64,000 nucleotides of DNA from Bradyrhizobium sp. Ec3.3 (GCF_000472925.1 NZ_AXAS01000043.1:1-64000); one strand, 5' to 3'; shown: positions 29,459-39,029, numbered from the stretch's first letter. Notes: generated from the letters alone by a model not told the origin. Program-made: numbers and translations.

Positions 29459-29508
29459 TCAATCACGGTCAATCATCCACGCTCACCATCGCGACGCAAT
29501 ATGATTGA
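29459..29508. promoter_or_regulatory. rha operator candidate (TCAATCA repeats)
   Basis: TCAATCA occurs at 29459 and 29469, one helical turn apart, and its complement TGATTGA at 29502. The last two extend to an 8-bp inverted repeat (TCAATCAT/ATGATTGA) with centres 32 bp apart, about three helical turns. They lie between divergent rhaD and rhaR. Spaced repeats of this kind suit DeoR-family tetramers such as RhaR; the assignment is inferred. Confidence 0.55.
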
Positions 29509-29595
29509 TGCAGCGCGATATTGAGCGAACTTGACGGTTCGCAGTTGACCAATGGTCGAGAGCATGACCTATTTGCGGGCAAAAGGGAGGGCGAC

Positions 29596-30408
29596 GTGCA
29601 CGAGCGGGAACGCTGGCAGGTCATCAAGGCACTCTTGCGTGAGCGGTCGCTGGTGCGCATCGCCGACGCTTGTCGCGCGACCGGCGTCTCCGAAGCTTCC
29701 ATACGGCGCGATTTCGCCAGACTCGCTGAGCAAGGTGTCGCGATCAGGGTGCACGGCGGACTAGAAGCCCTGCCGGAAACCGCCAGCGCACCGGGCGACG
29801 TCCTCTCCCTTGCCACCCGCTCCTTCGACGTCAGCCAGACGCTCAATATTGACGCCAAGCGCGCCATTGCGAAGGCGGCAGTCGCACTCTGCGCCGACGG
29901 CGAGACGATCATCATCAATGGCGGCACGACCACGTACCAGATGGGCGAGTATCTGCGCGAGCGCCGCCTGAAGGTGTTGACCAATTCCTATCTGCTCGCC
30001 GACGCGCTGATCCACACGTCGAAATGCCGCGTCGCCTTGCCGGGCGGCGAGGTCTATCGTGAGCAGGGCATGATCGTCTCGCCCTTTGAAGAGGATGCGA
30101 TCCAGCACTATTCGGCGACGCGGATGTTCATGAGCGCGATTTCAATCGGCCCGCTCGGGGTGATCGAGGGTGATCCCCTGCTCGCCCGCGCCGAGTCGAA
30201 ACTGCTGAAGCGTGCCGACAAGCTGATCGTGCTGGCCGATTCCTCGAAATTCGTCTCGCGCGGCAGCCTAGTCGTCTGCCCGCTCTCGCGCATCGATACG
30301 CTGATCACCGATTCCGGCGCGCCAGACGACGCACTCGACATGCTGCGCGGGCACGGTGTCCGCGTCGTTGCCGTCGATGCAGGCGCTCAAACCAATGCGG
30401 CGGCGTGA
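29596..30408 (+). CDS. rhaR: DeoR-family rhamnose regulator
   Basis: DeoR regulator of 270 residues that would control the rha operons in response to a sugar phosphate. The N-terminal winged helix is IADACRATGVSEASIRRDFARLAEQG and the effector domain contains ETIIINGGTTTYQMGEYL, LTNSYLLADALI and DKLIVLADSSKF. I place the start at the GTG at 29596 because GGGAGGGCGAC precedes it at ideal spacing. An upstream TTG at 29521 would add unrelated residues and place part of the promoter inside the gene. It is first in the plus-strand rha operon. Confidence 0.92.
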   Translation: MHERERWQVIKALLRERSLVRIADACRATGVSEASIRRDFARLAEQGVAIRVHGGLEALPETASAPGDVLSLATRSFDVSQTLNIDAKRAIAKAAVALCADGETIIINGGTTTYQMGEYLRERRLKVLTNSYLLADALIHTSKCRVALPGGEVYREQGMIVSPFEEDAIQHYSATRMFMSAISIGPLGVIEGDPLLARAESKLLKRADKLIVLADSSKFVSRGSLVVCPLSRIDTLITDSGAPDDALDMLRGHGVRVVAVDAGAQTNAAA

Positions 30409-30410
30409 CC

Positions 30411-31952
30411 ATGACAACGGACGCGCATAGTGAAACTCCCGGAACGCCGCTTCTGTCGGTACGCTCGATCGAGAAATCCTTTCCAGGCGTGCGGGCGCTG
30501 TCCGGCGTCTCGTTCGACGCCGCCAGGGGAGAAGTCCACGCCTTGCTCGGTGAGAACGGCGCCGGCAAGTCGACGCTGATCAAGATCGTTTCCGGCGTGT
30601 TCCCGCCCGATCGCGGCGAGGTACTCGTGGACGGCAAGCCGGTCGACCTAGCGCGTCCGGACGATGCAAGGCGCGCCGGCATCGCCACGATCTATCAAGA
30701 GCTGCTGCTGTTTCCGGAGCTTACCGTCGCCGAGAATATCTTCATGGGGCATGCGCCGCGCGCCGGCCTCGGCCGGATCGACTGGCGGGCGATGCACGAG
30801 AAGACGAATGCGCTGCTCGCTTCGCTCGAGATTCATGACCTGCAGGCCGACCGAGTCGTCGGTTCCCTCAGCGTCGGCAATCGCCAGCGCGTCGAAATCC
30901 TGCGCGCGCTGTCGCAGGACGCGCGCATCCTGATCATGGACGAGCCGACCGCGGCCCTGACCGAGTACGACGTGACGCGGCTGTTCGATATCGTTCGCAA
31001 GCTGAAAGCCCGCGGCGTCGCCGTGATCTATATCAGCCACCGGCTCGACGAAATCTTCGCCATCGCCGATCGTGTCACCGTGCTGCGCGATGGCGCGCAT
31101 GTCGCGACCAAGCGCGTCGCCGACACGGACGCGGCCGAGCTCGTGCAATTGATGGTCGGCCGCAGGATCGAAAGCCTGTTCCCGAAGATCACGGTTCCGA
31201 TCGGCAAGCCGGTGCTGGAGGTGAAAGACCTCGAACGACGGCCGCTGACAAGGAGCGTATCGCTCACGGTGCGCGCCGGCGAGATCGTCGGCCTTGCCGG
31301 CCTCGTCGGCTCGGGTCGCAGCGAGCTGGCGCAAACCATTTTCGGCGTCACGCCGGCCGATAGCGGCGAAATCCGGATCGCCGGACGGAAGGTCGATATC
31401 CGCTCGCCGGCACAGGCGCGGTCCCTGGGCCTCGCCTATGTCCCCGAGGATCGCGGCACACAGGGCCTGGTGCGGCCGATGAGTGTGCGCGAGAACTTCA
31501 GCCTCGCCGCGCTTGGCAAGGTCGCATTCGGCGGCTTCATCGATCGCGGCGCCGAGCGCAAGCTTGCCGACGACGGCGTCAAGCGCTTTGCGGTCAAGAC
31601 GAGCTCGCTCGAGCAGATCGCGGGCAAGCTCTCCGGCGGCAATCAGCAGAAGATCGTGCTCGGCAAATGGCTCGCCAATGAGCCGAAGCTATTGATCCTC
31701 GATGAGCCGACGCGCGGCATCGATGTGGGCGCCAAGGCGGAAATCCATCGGCTGATGGGCGAGCTTGCGGCCCAGGGGCTCGCCATCCTGATGATTTCGA
31801 GCGAGCTGCCAGAAGTGCTCGGCATGAGCGACCGCGTGCTCGTGATGCGCGAAGGCCGTATCGTTGCCGAATTTTCGCGCGAAGAAGCAACCCAGGAAAC
31901 GATCGGCGCAGCGATGATGGGCAGTCATGACAACGCGGAGAAAGCGGCATGA
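30411..31952 (+). CDS. rhaT: Rhamnose ABC transporter ATPase (two ATP-binding domains)
   Basis: Sugar-importer ATPase of the RbsA/CUT2 type, 513 residues with two cassettes. The first has Walker [10 protein letters not shown] and [12 protein letters not shown] with the CUT2-type signature [11 protein letters not shown]. The second has [15 protein letters not shown] in place of a normal Walker A, a signature [15 protein letters not shown] and [16 protein letters not shown]. This split is characteristic of CUT2 transporters. The ATG at 30411 is two bases after the rhaR stop; the stop overlaps rhaP (ATGA). Confidence 0.94.
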   Translation: MTTDAHSETPGTPLLSVRSIEKSFPGVRALSGVSFDAARGEVHALLGENGAGKSTLIKIVSGVFPPDRGEVLVDGKPVDLARPDDARRAGIATIYQELLLFPELTVAENIFMGHAPRAGLGRIDWRAMHEKTNALLASLEIHDLQADRVVGSLSVGNRQRVEILRALSQDARILIMDEPTAALTEYDVTRLFDIVRKLKARGVAVIYISHRLDEIFAIADRVTVLRDGAHVATKRVADTDAAELVQLMVGRRIESLFPKITVPIGKPVLEVKDLERRPLTRSVSLTVRAGEIVGLAGLVGSGRSELAQTIFGVTPADSGEIRIAGRKVDIRSPAQARSLGLAYVPEDRGTQGLVRPMSVRENFSLAALGKVAFGGFIDRGAERKLADDGVKRFAVKTSSLEQIAGKLSGGNQQKIVLGKWLANEPKLLILDEPTRGIDVGAKAEIHRLMGELAAQGLAILMISSELPEVLGMSDRVLVMREGRIVAEFSREEATQETIGAAMMGSHDNAEKAA

Positions 31953-32935
31953 CGACGTTGACCTTGGCCGGAACCGAGGCTGATCCGCGGCGGCGGCTGA
32001 AGGTGCTTGCCTCGCAGGAGGCTTTGCTCGCGATCGCGGTGATCGGCCTCGCCATCGCCGTTGGCCTTTACAATCCGCGCTTTCTGGCGGCGCGCAATCT
32101 TTCCGACGTGCTGCTCGGCAACGCCTATATCGCAGTCGCAGCAGTCGGCATGTCGATGGTGATCGTCTCCGGCAACATCGATATTTCCGTCGGCGCGCTG
32201 ATCGGCGTCCTGGCGACGATCAGCGGCACTCTGGCGGTGAACGGCGCGCCGATCGTGGTCGCCTGGCTGGCGGCGCTCGTTGCCGGCGTCCTCGTAATGG
32301 CCTTGCAGGGGGCCATCATCGCCTACCTGCGCATTCCGGCGATCGTGGTTACGCTCGGCATGCTGTCGATCCTCAAAGGCGGCCTGATCAGCGTCACCGG
32401 GGGCAAATGGATCACCGACCTGCCCGACAGTTTCCATCTCGCCGATATCGAACTCTTCGGTGTGCTGCCGTTCCCGGTTTTTCTCATGATCCTGGTGACG
32501 ATCCTGGCGGCCTTATGGATGCGCTATTCGGCCTCAGGCCGCGCCATCTACGCCGTGGGCGGCAACGCCGAAGCGGCGCGGCTCTGCGGCATTTCGCAGC
32601 CGCGCACGATCGTCATGGTCTTCGCGCTGCACGGATTCTTTGCCGGGGCGGCCGCCCTGCTCTATGCGACGCAGCTGCGCGTCATCCAGTCGACCGTGCC
32701 GCCCAATCTCGAGCTGACGATCATCACCGCGTCGGTCGTCGGAGGCGTCAGCATCCTCGGCGGCGTCGGCACGGTGATCGGCTCGACCCTTGCCGCCGTA
32801 CTGATCGCCGAGATCGCGAGCGCGCTGGTCTTCATCGACGTCTCGCCCTACTGGATCCGCGCGGTCCAGGGCGTGCTCATCCTCGTGACCGTGATCGCCG
32901 ACATTCTGCGGCGCCGGCGCATGGCCGGAGCATGA
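31949..32935 (+). CDS. rhaP: Rhamnose ABC transporter permease
   Basis: RbsC-type permease of 328 residues with about eight to ten membrane segments. The family block VAAVGMSMVIVSGNIDISVGALIGV and the later AVGGNAEAARLCGI are visible. It is the first of two permeases in the rha importer, as in known rhizobial rha loci (rhaTPQ order, established knowledge). Start and stop both overlap neighbouring genes by four bases. Confidence 0.93.
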   Translation: MTTLTLAGTEADPRRRLKVLASQEALLAIAVIGLAIAVGLYNPRFLAARNLSDVLLGNAYIAVAAVGMSMVIVSGNIDISVGALIGVLATISGTLAVNGAPIVVAWLAALVAGVLVMALQGAIIAYLRIPAIVVTLGMLSILKGGLISVTGGKWITDLPDSFHLADIELFGVLPFPVFLMILVTILAALWMRYSASGRAIYAVGGNAEAARLCGISQPRTIVMVFALHGFFAGAAALLYATQLRVIQSTVPPNLELTIITASVVGGVSILGGVGTVIGSTLAAVLIAEIASALVFIDVSPYWIRAVQGVLILVTVIADILRRRRMAGA

Positions 32936-33924
32936 GCGCCATGAGCGAAATCCCTCTTCCCCAGACCGCCAAGCGCGTCGTCCCCTGGTGGCTGCTGCGC
33001 CACGAGACCATGCTCGCGGTGATCCTTCTCCTTGCGTTGATCGTGCTCGGCGGCTTGAACAGCCGCTTCCTCACGCTCGACAATCTGCTCAATCAAGGCA
33101 GGCTGACGACCGAGGTCGGGCTGATTGCGCTGCCGATGACCTTCATCATCATCACCGGGGGCATCGATCTCTCGGTCGGCTCGATCGTCGGGCTCTGCGC
33201 CATCTTGCTCGGCTATTCGTGGAAGAATTTCGGCTTTCCCTTGCCGCTGGCGATCTGCTTCTCGTTGCTCGTCGGTGCCGCGGCAGGTCTTCTCAACGGG
33301 ATCGTCATCACCAGGGTGAAAGTACCGCCACTGATCATGACGATCGCGACGCTCGCGCTCTATCGCGGCCTCGCCGAGGGGATCAGCCAGGCGCGTTCGG
33401 TGCGCGGCTACCCGGAATGGTTCTACTTCATCGGACAGGAAAACCTTTTCGGCGTGCCGGCGCAGCTCTGGCTCCTGCTGATCGCGATCGTGGTCTCGGC
33501 AATCGTTCTTGACCGCACCACTTTCGGCCGGACTCTCTATGCGATCGGCAACAACGAGACCGCCGCGCGCTTTTCCGGTTTGCCGGTCGATCGCGTCAAG
33601 CTGATCATCTACACGCTATCGGGCCTCATGGCCGGCCTTTCCGCTTGTGTTCTCGTCTCACGCGTGACCACGACCCGCTCGGACATGGGGATCGGCTATG
33701 AGCTCGACGTGATCGCGGCGGTGGTGCTCGGCGGCACCAGCATATTCGGAGGCGTCGGCACGATCTGGGGCACGGTCGTTGGCCTGGCGATGATCCAGCT
33801 CTTGAAGAACGGACTGGCCCTGACCGGCGTCAAGGGCGATGCGACGATCGTGGTCATCGGCGCAGTGCTCATCCTTTCAACTCTTGTGGCGAGTTCGCTC
33901 CAACGGCGCCGCGACGGCGTTTGA
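32932..33924 (+). CDS. rhaQ: Rhamnose ABC transporter permease
   Basis: Second RbsC-type permease, 330 residues. It shows LPMTFIIITGGIDLSVGSIVGLCAI and YAIGNNETAARFSGL, with a GGTSIFGGVGTIWGTVVG loop near the end. The start overlaps the rhaP stop (ATGA). A longer open frame upstream is only the shadow of rhaP. It probably forms a heterodimer with RhaP. Confidence 0.92.
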   Translation: MSAMSEIPLPQTAKRVVPWWLLRHETMLAVILLLALIVLGGLNSRFLTLDNLLNQGRLTTEVGLIALPMTFIIITGGIDLSVGSIVGLCAILLGYSWKNFGFPLPLAICFSLLVGAAAGLLNGIVITRVKVPPLIMTIATLALYRGLAEGISQARSVRGYPEWFYFIGQENLFGVPAQLWLLLIAIVVSAIVLDRTTFGRTLYAIGNNETAARFSGLPVDRVKLIIYTLSGLMAGLSACVLVSRVTTTRSDMGIGYELDVIAAVVLGGTSIFGGVGTIWGTVVGLAMIQLLKNGLALTGVKGDATIVVIGAVLILSTLVASSLQRRRDGV

Positions 33925-33974
33925 TGGAGTGTCTGACCGCGAAAACAGCGGCTTAAACATGGGAGGACAACAAG

Positions 33975-35090
33975 ATGAAGCTCGGATTAGCCTTTGCATT
34001 TCTCAGCGCGACGCTTCTGGCCGGAACGGCCTCGGCAGCGGACAAGAGATGGGACGGCGCGGACGACCTGCCGGTCAATCCGCTTGCCTGTGCGGCTGGC
34101 GAGGCCAACGCCGCGCCAGCGGCCAAGCCTTATGACGGCGGCCGGCCAACCAATGCGGCCGACAAGGCCGGCAAACCGATCACGCTGGTTGACGTGCCGA
34201 AGCTGATCGGCATCGGCTATTTCAACGCGACGTCGAAAGGCATGCAGGAGGCCGCCAAGGCGCTCGGCAATGTCACGGTGAAGACCGACGGCCCGACCGA
34301 AGCCAAGATCGACGAACAGATCAAGTTCATCGACAATTACATCACCAGCGGCGTCGACGGCATTCTCTTCGCCGCCAACGATCCGGTGGCGATCGCGCCG
34401 GTGCTTAAGAAGGCCCTGTCGAAAGGCATCCATGTCGTCGGTTACGACGCCAACTCGACGCCGGACGCGCGCGAATGGTTCGTCAACCAGGCCGAGTTCA
34501 ACGGCATCGCCAAGTCGATGATCGACTCGATGGCCAACGAGGCCGGCGAAGATAAGAGCTTCGCGATCGTCACCTCGACGTTCACGACGCCGAACCAGGC
34601 ACGCTGGATCGCCGAGATGTGGGCCTATGCGCAGAAGTGTCACCCCAAGCTGAAATGGCTGGAGACAGTCGAAGCGCAGGAGGACAACAACCTGTCCTTC
34701 AACCAGGCGACGACGCTGATCAACAAGCATGGCGACAAGCTTGCTGGCCTGTTCGGCATGACTTCGGTCGCGACGCCGGCTTCGGCGGAGGCCGTGACCA
34801 AGGCCAAGCTCTGCGGCAAGGTGGCGGTGGTCGGCCTTGCCACGCCGAATGCGATGAAGCCTTATGTCAACGCGGACTGCGTCAAGTCGGTCGTGCTGTG
34901 GAATCCGGTCGATCTCGGCTATGCCGCGACCTACGTGATGCGTGCCGTCGTCGACGGTACCCTGAAGCCCGGCGCGACCTCGGTGGATGCGGGCAAGCTC
35001 GGCAAGCTGAACGTGGTCAATGGCAGCGAGATCCTGCTTGGCTCGCCCTTCATCTTCACCAAGCAGAACATCAAGGACTTCGATTTTTGA
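33975..35090 (+). CDS. rhaS: Rhamnose ABC transporter solute-binding protein
   Basis: Periplasmic sugar-binding protein of the RbsB/CUT2 type, 371 residues. MKLGLAFAFLSATLLAGTASA is a signal peptide. The mature part includes IGYFNATSKGMQEAAKAL and SGVDGILFAANDPVAIAPVL, with the later GYDANSTPDAREWFVNQAEFN contact stretch. GGGAGGACAACAAG precedes the ATG. It follows rhaQ by 50 bp; in Rhizobium leguminosarum rhaS instead precedes rhaT. A 14-bp hairpin follows. Confidence 0.93.
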   Translation: MKLGLAFAFLSATLLAGTASAADKRWDGADDLPVNPLACAAGEANAAPAAKPYDGGRPTNAADKAGKPITLVDVPKLIGIGYFNATSKGMQEAAKALGNVTVKTDGPTEAKIDEQIKFIDNYITSGVDGILFAANDPVAIAPVLKKALSKGIHVVGYDANSTPDAREWFVNQAEFNGIAKSMIDSMANEAGEDKSFAIVTSTFTTPNQARWIAEMWAYAQKCHPKLKWLETVEAQEDNNLSFNQATTLINKHGDKLAGLFGMTSVATPASAEAVTKAKLCGKVAVVGLATPNAMKPYVNADCVKSVVLWNPVDLGYAATYVMRAVVDGTLKPGATSVDAGKLGKLNVVNGSEILLGSPFIFTKQNIKDFDF

Positions 35091-35098
35091 CCTAGGCT

Positions 35099-35134
35099 CG
35101 TCGCCCGGCCGCCGCAGAACGCGGCCGGGCGACG
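35099..35134 (+). other. Strong hairpin after rhaS
   Basis: A perfect 14-bp stem (CGTCGCCCGGCCGC and complement) with an 8-base loop starts 8 nt after the rhaS stop. Only CACTTT follows, so it is at best a partial terminator between rhaS and rhaK. Stabilisation of binding-protein mRNA is the other likely role. Confidence 0.8.
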
Positions 35135-35213
35135 CACTTTGGGCCTCGTTGTCATCGCCGTGACAAGCCGGCCATGACACGCGTGACGTTGCTTGTTGAG
35201 ATGTAGCTTGACG

Positions 35214-36575
35214 ATGAGCCAGACGGTCGCAGTCCTCGACATCGGCAAGACCAATGTAAAGCTTGCCTTGTTCGGTGACGGCCGACTTCTCTGGGAAAAG
35301 TCGGCGCCCAACTGCATTCGGCCGGGCCCGCCCTATCCGCACGAAGATGTTGAGAGCGCGTGGAACTTCTTTCTCGATGCGCTTCGTGAGGCCGCACGCA
35401 CGCATCAGATCAGTGCGATCGTTCCGACCGCGCATGGCGCAGCCGGCGCCTTGATCGGCGAGAGCGCGCTCGCCGCTCCGGTCATGGACTACGAATTCAC
35501 GGGCGTAGAAGTGATCGAGCCCGACTATGCCAGCCTGCGGCCGCCCTTTTCGGAGAGCCTGTCGCCGAGACTGCCAGCCGGTCTCAATCTCGGCCGGCAG
35601 CTCGCCTATCAGAAGTGGCGCTGTCCGGACCTCTTTGCCGATGCGAGGTATTTCGTTGGCTACCCGCAATATTGGACCTGGCGCCTGAGCGGCATCGCTG
35701 TCTCTGAAATCACGACCCTCGGCGCCCATACCGACCTCTGGGCGCCGCGGCAGGGACAGATCTCGAGCCTCGTCAAAGCTCTCAGCGTCGACCACTTGCT
35801 GCCGCCGCTCCGCCGCGCCTTCGATCCGCTCGGTCCGATTCAGCCTGAAATCGCCGCCCTGACCGGGCTCGCGCCTGAAACGCGAGTCTTTTGCGGTATC
35901 CACGATTCCAACGCTTCACTTCTGCCCTACCTCGTCTCGCGCCAGGCGCCGTTCACCGTGTTGTCGACCGGGACCTGGGTGATCCTGATGAGCGTGGGCC
36001 TTTCACTCGATCAGCTCGATCCTCGCGACGACACGCTCGCCAACGTCGACGCGCTCGGCCGCCCCATCGCCTGCGGGCGCTTCATGGGCGGGCGTGAATA
36101 CGCCGTCATCGCGGGCGGCGGCAATCCTGATCTTGACGCGATCGAGCGCGTCGTCGCCTCGGGCGCGATGGCTCTGCCCTGCTTCTCCGGCCATGGCGGA
36201 CCTTATGCGACGACCAAAGGCGTGATCCGCGGCGAAGTTGCAGCGCGCGATCGAACCGCGCTTGCGACGCTCTATTGCGCCCTGGTCAGCGATCTGATGC
36301 TGACGCGCATGGGAGCAATAGGCGGCGATCTCATCGTCGAAGGGACCTTCGCCGGCAATCTTCCATTCTGTCAGACCCTCGGCGCGTTACGACCGACGCA
36401 GCGCGTCTTTGCAGCGGAAGACGCCGCAGGCACGGCGCGCGGTGCCGCAATGCTTGCTCAATGGCCGCCTTCCTACCCCATCGCGGCGCCGATGCCCGTC
36501 GACGCAGCTGCGATCGCCGGCCTTGACGCCTATCGTGGCGTTTGGACGGCGCAGATCGGCCTGATCGATCGCTAA
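35214..36575 (+). CDS. rhaK: Rhamnulose/rhamnose kinase, FGGY family
   Basis: Sugar kinase of 453 residues. The actin-like phosphate loop VAVLDIGKTNVKLALF opens the protein, GIHDSNASLLPYL carries the catalytic Asp region, and FTVLSTGTWVILMS and GGDLIVEGTFAGN follow. Rhizobial RhaK phosphorylates rhamnose or rhamnulose and is also reported to be needed for rhamnose uptake (established knowledge from R. leguminosarum). The ATG at 35214 begins the family motif at the right distance, although its ribosome-binding site is weak. Last gene of the rha operon. Confidence 0.92.
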   Translation: MSQTVAVLDIGKTNVKLALFGDGRLLWEKSAPNCIRPGPPYPHEDVESAWNFFLDALREAARTHQISAIVPTAHGAAGALIGESALAAPVMDYEFTGVEVIEPDYASLRPPFSESLSPRLPAGLNLGRQLAYQKWRCPDLFADARYFVGYPQYWTWRLSGIAVSEITTLGAHTDLWAPRQGQISSLVKALSVDHLLPPLRRAFDPLGPIQPEIAALTGLAPETRVFCGIHDSNASLLPYLVSRQAPFTVLSTGTWVILMSVGLSLDQLDPRDDTLANVDALGRPIACGRFMGGREYAVIAGGGNPDLDAIERVVASGAMALPCFSGHGGPYATTKGVIRGEVAARDRTALATLYCALVSDLMLTRMGAIGGDLIVEGTFAGNLPFCQTLGALRPTQRVFAAEDAAGTARGAAMLAQWPPSYPIAAPMPVDAAAIAGLDAYRGVWTAQIGLIDR

Positions 36576-36625
36576 CCCCGATCGCTGCATTTGGCCTCTC
36601 GTGCCTTGATCTTCGCCTGGCGTAG

Positions 36626-36778
36626 CAGTTGGAATCGGTCGATGGGCCAATTGGCGGCCGCGCCGAAACCGGCCAAGCACTTGTCGCCGCCCTCGAAAAG
36701 GCCGGCGTCGAGTTCATTCCGGAGGATGGGAGCGGTGCTGGCGTGCGATTGGCGAGGCGCAGCAGGCAATCGAAGTAA
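36626..36778 (+). pseudogene. XRE-type regulator remnant (C-terminal end)
   Basis: This frame reads QLESVDGPIGGRAETGQALV then AALEKAGVEFIPEDGSGAGV and RLARRS before a TAA. From memory this is the C-terminal end of small XRE/Cro-type regulators common in Bradyrhizobium. An in-frame TAG at 36623 and the loss of the helix-turn-helix N terminus show it is dead. It follows rhaK by 50 bp and marks the start of the decayed accessory region. Confidence 0.65.
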
Positions 36779-36920
36779 ATTTCTTCTCCAGGTCGGGCAA
36801 ATCAGTGATTTGTCAGGTGCTAGCCCGATCGTCGAAAGGGGAACCGGCCTCGCCCGCTTCCACCGCGCCCCGAAAATGTCGCGAAATACTGGATGTGTTG
36901 CATAGCATTCAGGCGGACCA

Positions 36921-38783
36921 ATGGGACAGGCACCGGGTTACCGGCCGGAGATCGACGGGCTGCGCGCCGTTGCCGTATCGGCCGTTGTCTTCTTTCACGC
37001 CTATCCAGAGTACGTCCCCGGTGGGTTCATCGGAGTTGACGTCTTCTTTGTGATCTCTGGATATCTCATCTCCGGAATTATCTTCGATGAAGTCGCGCAA
37101 GGGTCATTCACGGTCACGCAGTTCTACACGCGGCGCGTACGACGGCTTTTCCCCGCCCTTATCCTTGTTATGTCGACGGTTCTGTTGGCATCATGGTTTA
37201 TATTGTTGCCGGATTCCTTTGTTCGCCTTGGAGCGCAAGTTGCCGCGAGCTCAGTATTCGCCGCGAACTTCTATTTTTGGTTTCAGTCAGGATATTTCAG
37301 CCCGGACACGCATACATTCCCGCTGCTCCACCTTTGGTCGCTTGGGGTAGAGGAGCAGTTCTACATCCTGTGGCCCCTCGCTGTATCGCTCCTTGCGGCC
37401 CCACGTCGATGGTGGACCGCGATATTGCTCGTCGGTGCGCTATCCTTCGGGGTTTCGGTCCTCCTCGATCACCATCGCGATCTGGATTTTTACTCTCCGA
37501 TCACTAGAGCGTGGGAATTGATGGCCGGGGCCATCCTTGCGTGGCGCGAACGGCACGCGCCCCTCGCGCGCGTTGCCAATCCAGATGCTGTGGTTGCAAT
37601 TGGGCTGGCCTTAGTGGTGGCGAGTTCTCTCTTGATCGATCAGAAGGCGGACTATCCGAGTTGGCGCGCAGCTTTGCCGGTCGCTGGGTCGATGCTGGTC
37701 ATCGCGGGTGGCGCAAGAAGTCGTTTGGCTGCTCTCATGCTCTCTAATCGTGCCACGGTGCTTACCGGCAAGATAAGCTATCCGTTGTACCTGTGGCATT
37801 GGCCCGTCTTGGTGCTGTCTGCTGCCGTGAAGTTCCTGCCACTGACCTTGCTAGAGCGCGGCTTGGCCGTTGTTGCTTCCTATGCCCTCGCTTGGGCTAC
37901 ATTTGCCCTCATTGAGACGCCAATCCGTTTCGGAGCGTTGAGCAACAAGAGAATTGGTCTGCTGGCCGGCGGCATGCTGGCGACAGCAATTGCCGGATTC
38001 GTCGTAATCCAATCCGACGGTTTCTCCGGCCGCTTTCCACCTGAGTTGAGAGCGGCTGCAGCGGAGCGGCCAATCGCATGGCGACTCGGCCGATGTCTGC
38101 TGGACTTGGGATCTCAAACAGAGTTCGCCGATGAATGCTTCGAGCACGTTCGCCCGCTCTTATCCGTATGGGGTGATTCCACAGCTGGATCGCTGATGCC
38201 CGGGCTCCGAGTTCTCCAGTCGCGTCAGCCGTCCGGACTTGTTCAAGTTACCGCCAGCTCTTGTATGCCGCTCCTGAGCGGTCCGATTTCTGTCGCCTGC
38301 GCGGAAAACAATGAGCGTGTGAGACAAATCCTCAGCTCTATTCGACCCGACGTCGTCCTGCTGCACGCAAATGGCCCTCTCGACGTAAGCACGAGGACAG
38401 GCTGGAGCAACACGCTGGCTGCATTGAAACTGATCGGTCCAAGAATAATTGTATTAGGCCCGGTACCATCGTGGAAGCGCGGTTTACCGGAGCAGGCCCT
38501 AAGCTACTACATCACGCGCAGACAGTTACTGCCCGCACGATCTAGCAGTTTTGTGAACAACCTTTGGGATGACGAACAGGCCCGCATGTTCTTCACACAA
38601 CAAGGTGCCGAATACATTTCGGCTTGGCAGGTATTTTGCAATGCCGATGGATGTCTCACACGTTTAAACGACCATTCTCCTGCGGCCATAGACAGCGTGC
38701 ACCTCACTGAGGACGGCTCGATATTCCTCATCGATTCAATCGAGGGCAAGCTCCTCAAGGCCTTGCGACCAAGAGACAAGTGA
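36921..38783 (+). CDS. Acyltransferase-3/SGNH fusion, surface polysaccharide O-acyltransferase
   Basis: Inner-membrane O-acyltransferase of 620 residues in the OafA/OafB style. Residues 1-350 form the acyltransferase-3 domain, starting YRPEIDGLRAVAVSAVVFFHA with GGFIGVDVFFVISGYLISGII and RRVRRLFPAL and about ten membrane helices. Residues about 375-620 form a periplasmic SGNH domain with block I WGDSTAGSL and a late Asp-x-x-His in AIDSVHLTEDGS. It would transfer acetyl or similar groups to O-antigen or other envelope glycans. It stands alone and is less GC-biased than the rha genes, which suggests transfer. Confidence 0.92.
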   Translation: MGQAPGYRPEIDGLRAVAVSAVVFFHAYPEYVPGGFIGVDVFFVISGYLISGIIFDEVAQGSFTVTQFYTRRVRRLFPALILVMSTVLLASWFILLPDSFVRLGAQVAASSVFAANFYFWFQSGYFSPDTHTFPLLHLWSLGVEEQFYILWPLAVSLLAAPRRWWTAILLVGALSFGVSVLLDHHRDLDFYSPITRAWELMAGAILAWRERHAPLARVANPDAVVAIGLALVVASSLLIDQKADYPSWRAALPVAGSMLVIAGGARSRLAALMLSNRATVLTGKISYPLYLWHWPVLVLSAAVKFLPLTLLERGLAVVASYALAWATFALIETPIRFGALSNKRIGLLAGGMLATAIAGFVVIQSDGFSGRFPPELRAAAAERPIAWRLGRCLLDLGSQTEFADECFEHVRPLLSVWGDSTAGSLMPGLRVLQSRQPSGLVQVTASSCMPLLSGPISVACAENNERVRQILSSIRPDVVLLHANGPLDVSTRTGWSNTLAALKLIGPRIIVLGPVPSWKRGLPEQALSYYITRRQLLPARSSSFVNNLWDDEQARMFFTQQGAEYISAWQVFCNADGCLTRLNDHSPAAIDSVHLTEDGSIFLIDSIEGKLLKALRPRDK

Positions 38784-39029
38784 TGTCGCTCCTTCAAGGC
38801 TCAATGCGACGCTCCGCATGTCTCGCATCTCCTTATCCCCTCCCCAACTCCCCAAATCCAGGCCGGATCGAACCGATGTAAGGACGATCGGGTGGGCGAA
38901 GCCAAGATCGAGAAGGCCCCACACTGCCCATTCTGGCTGATGATGCAGCAGCCGCGCTGAGCCCCTTTTTCGCCGCCTGCGCAGGGCCTCGAATACCCCC
39001 AGCAAAACACCCCTTTAGTCGAGGTCGAA

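Noticed and set aside
29521-29595. Upstream TTG start for rhaR
   Set aside because: The GTG at 29596 has GGGAGG at ideal spacing and begins just before the helix-turn-helix; the TTG start would take in promoter sequence.
33987-35903. 638-codon minus-strand frame across rhaS and rhaK
   Set aside because: It spans two real genes and their hairpin-bearing gap on the opposite strand and shows no motif.
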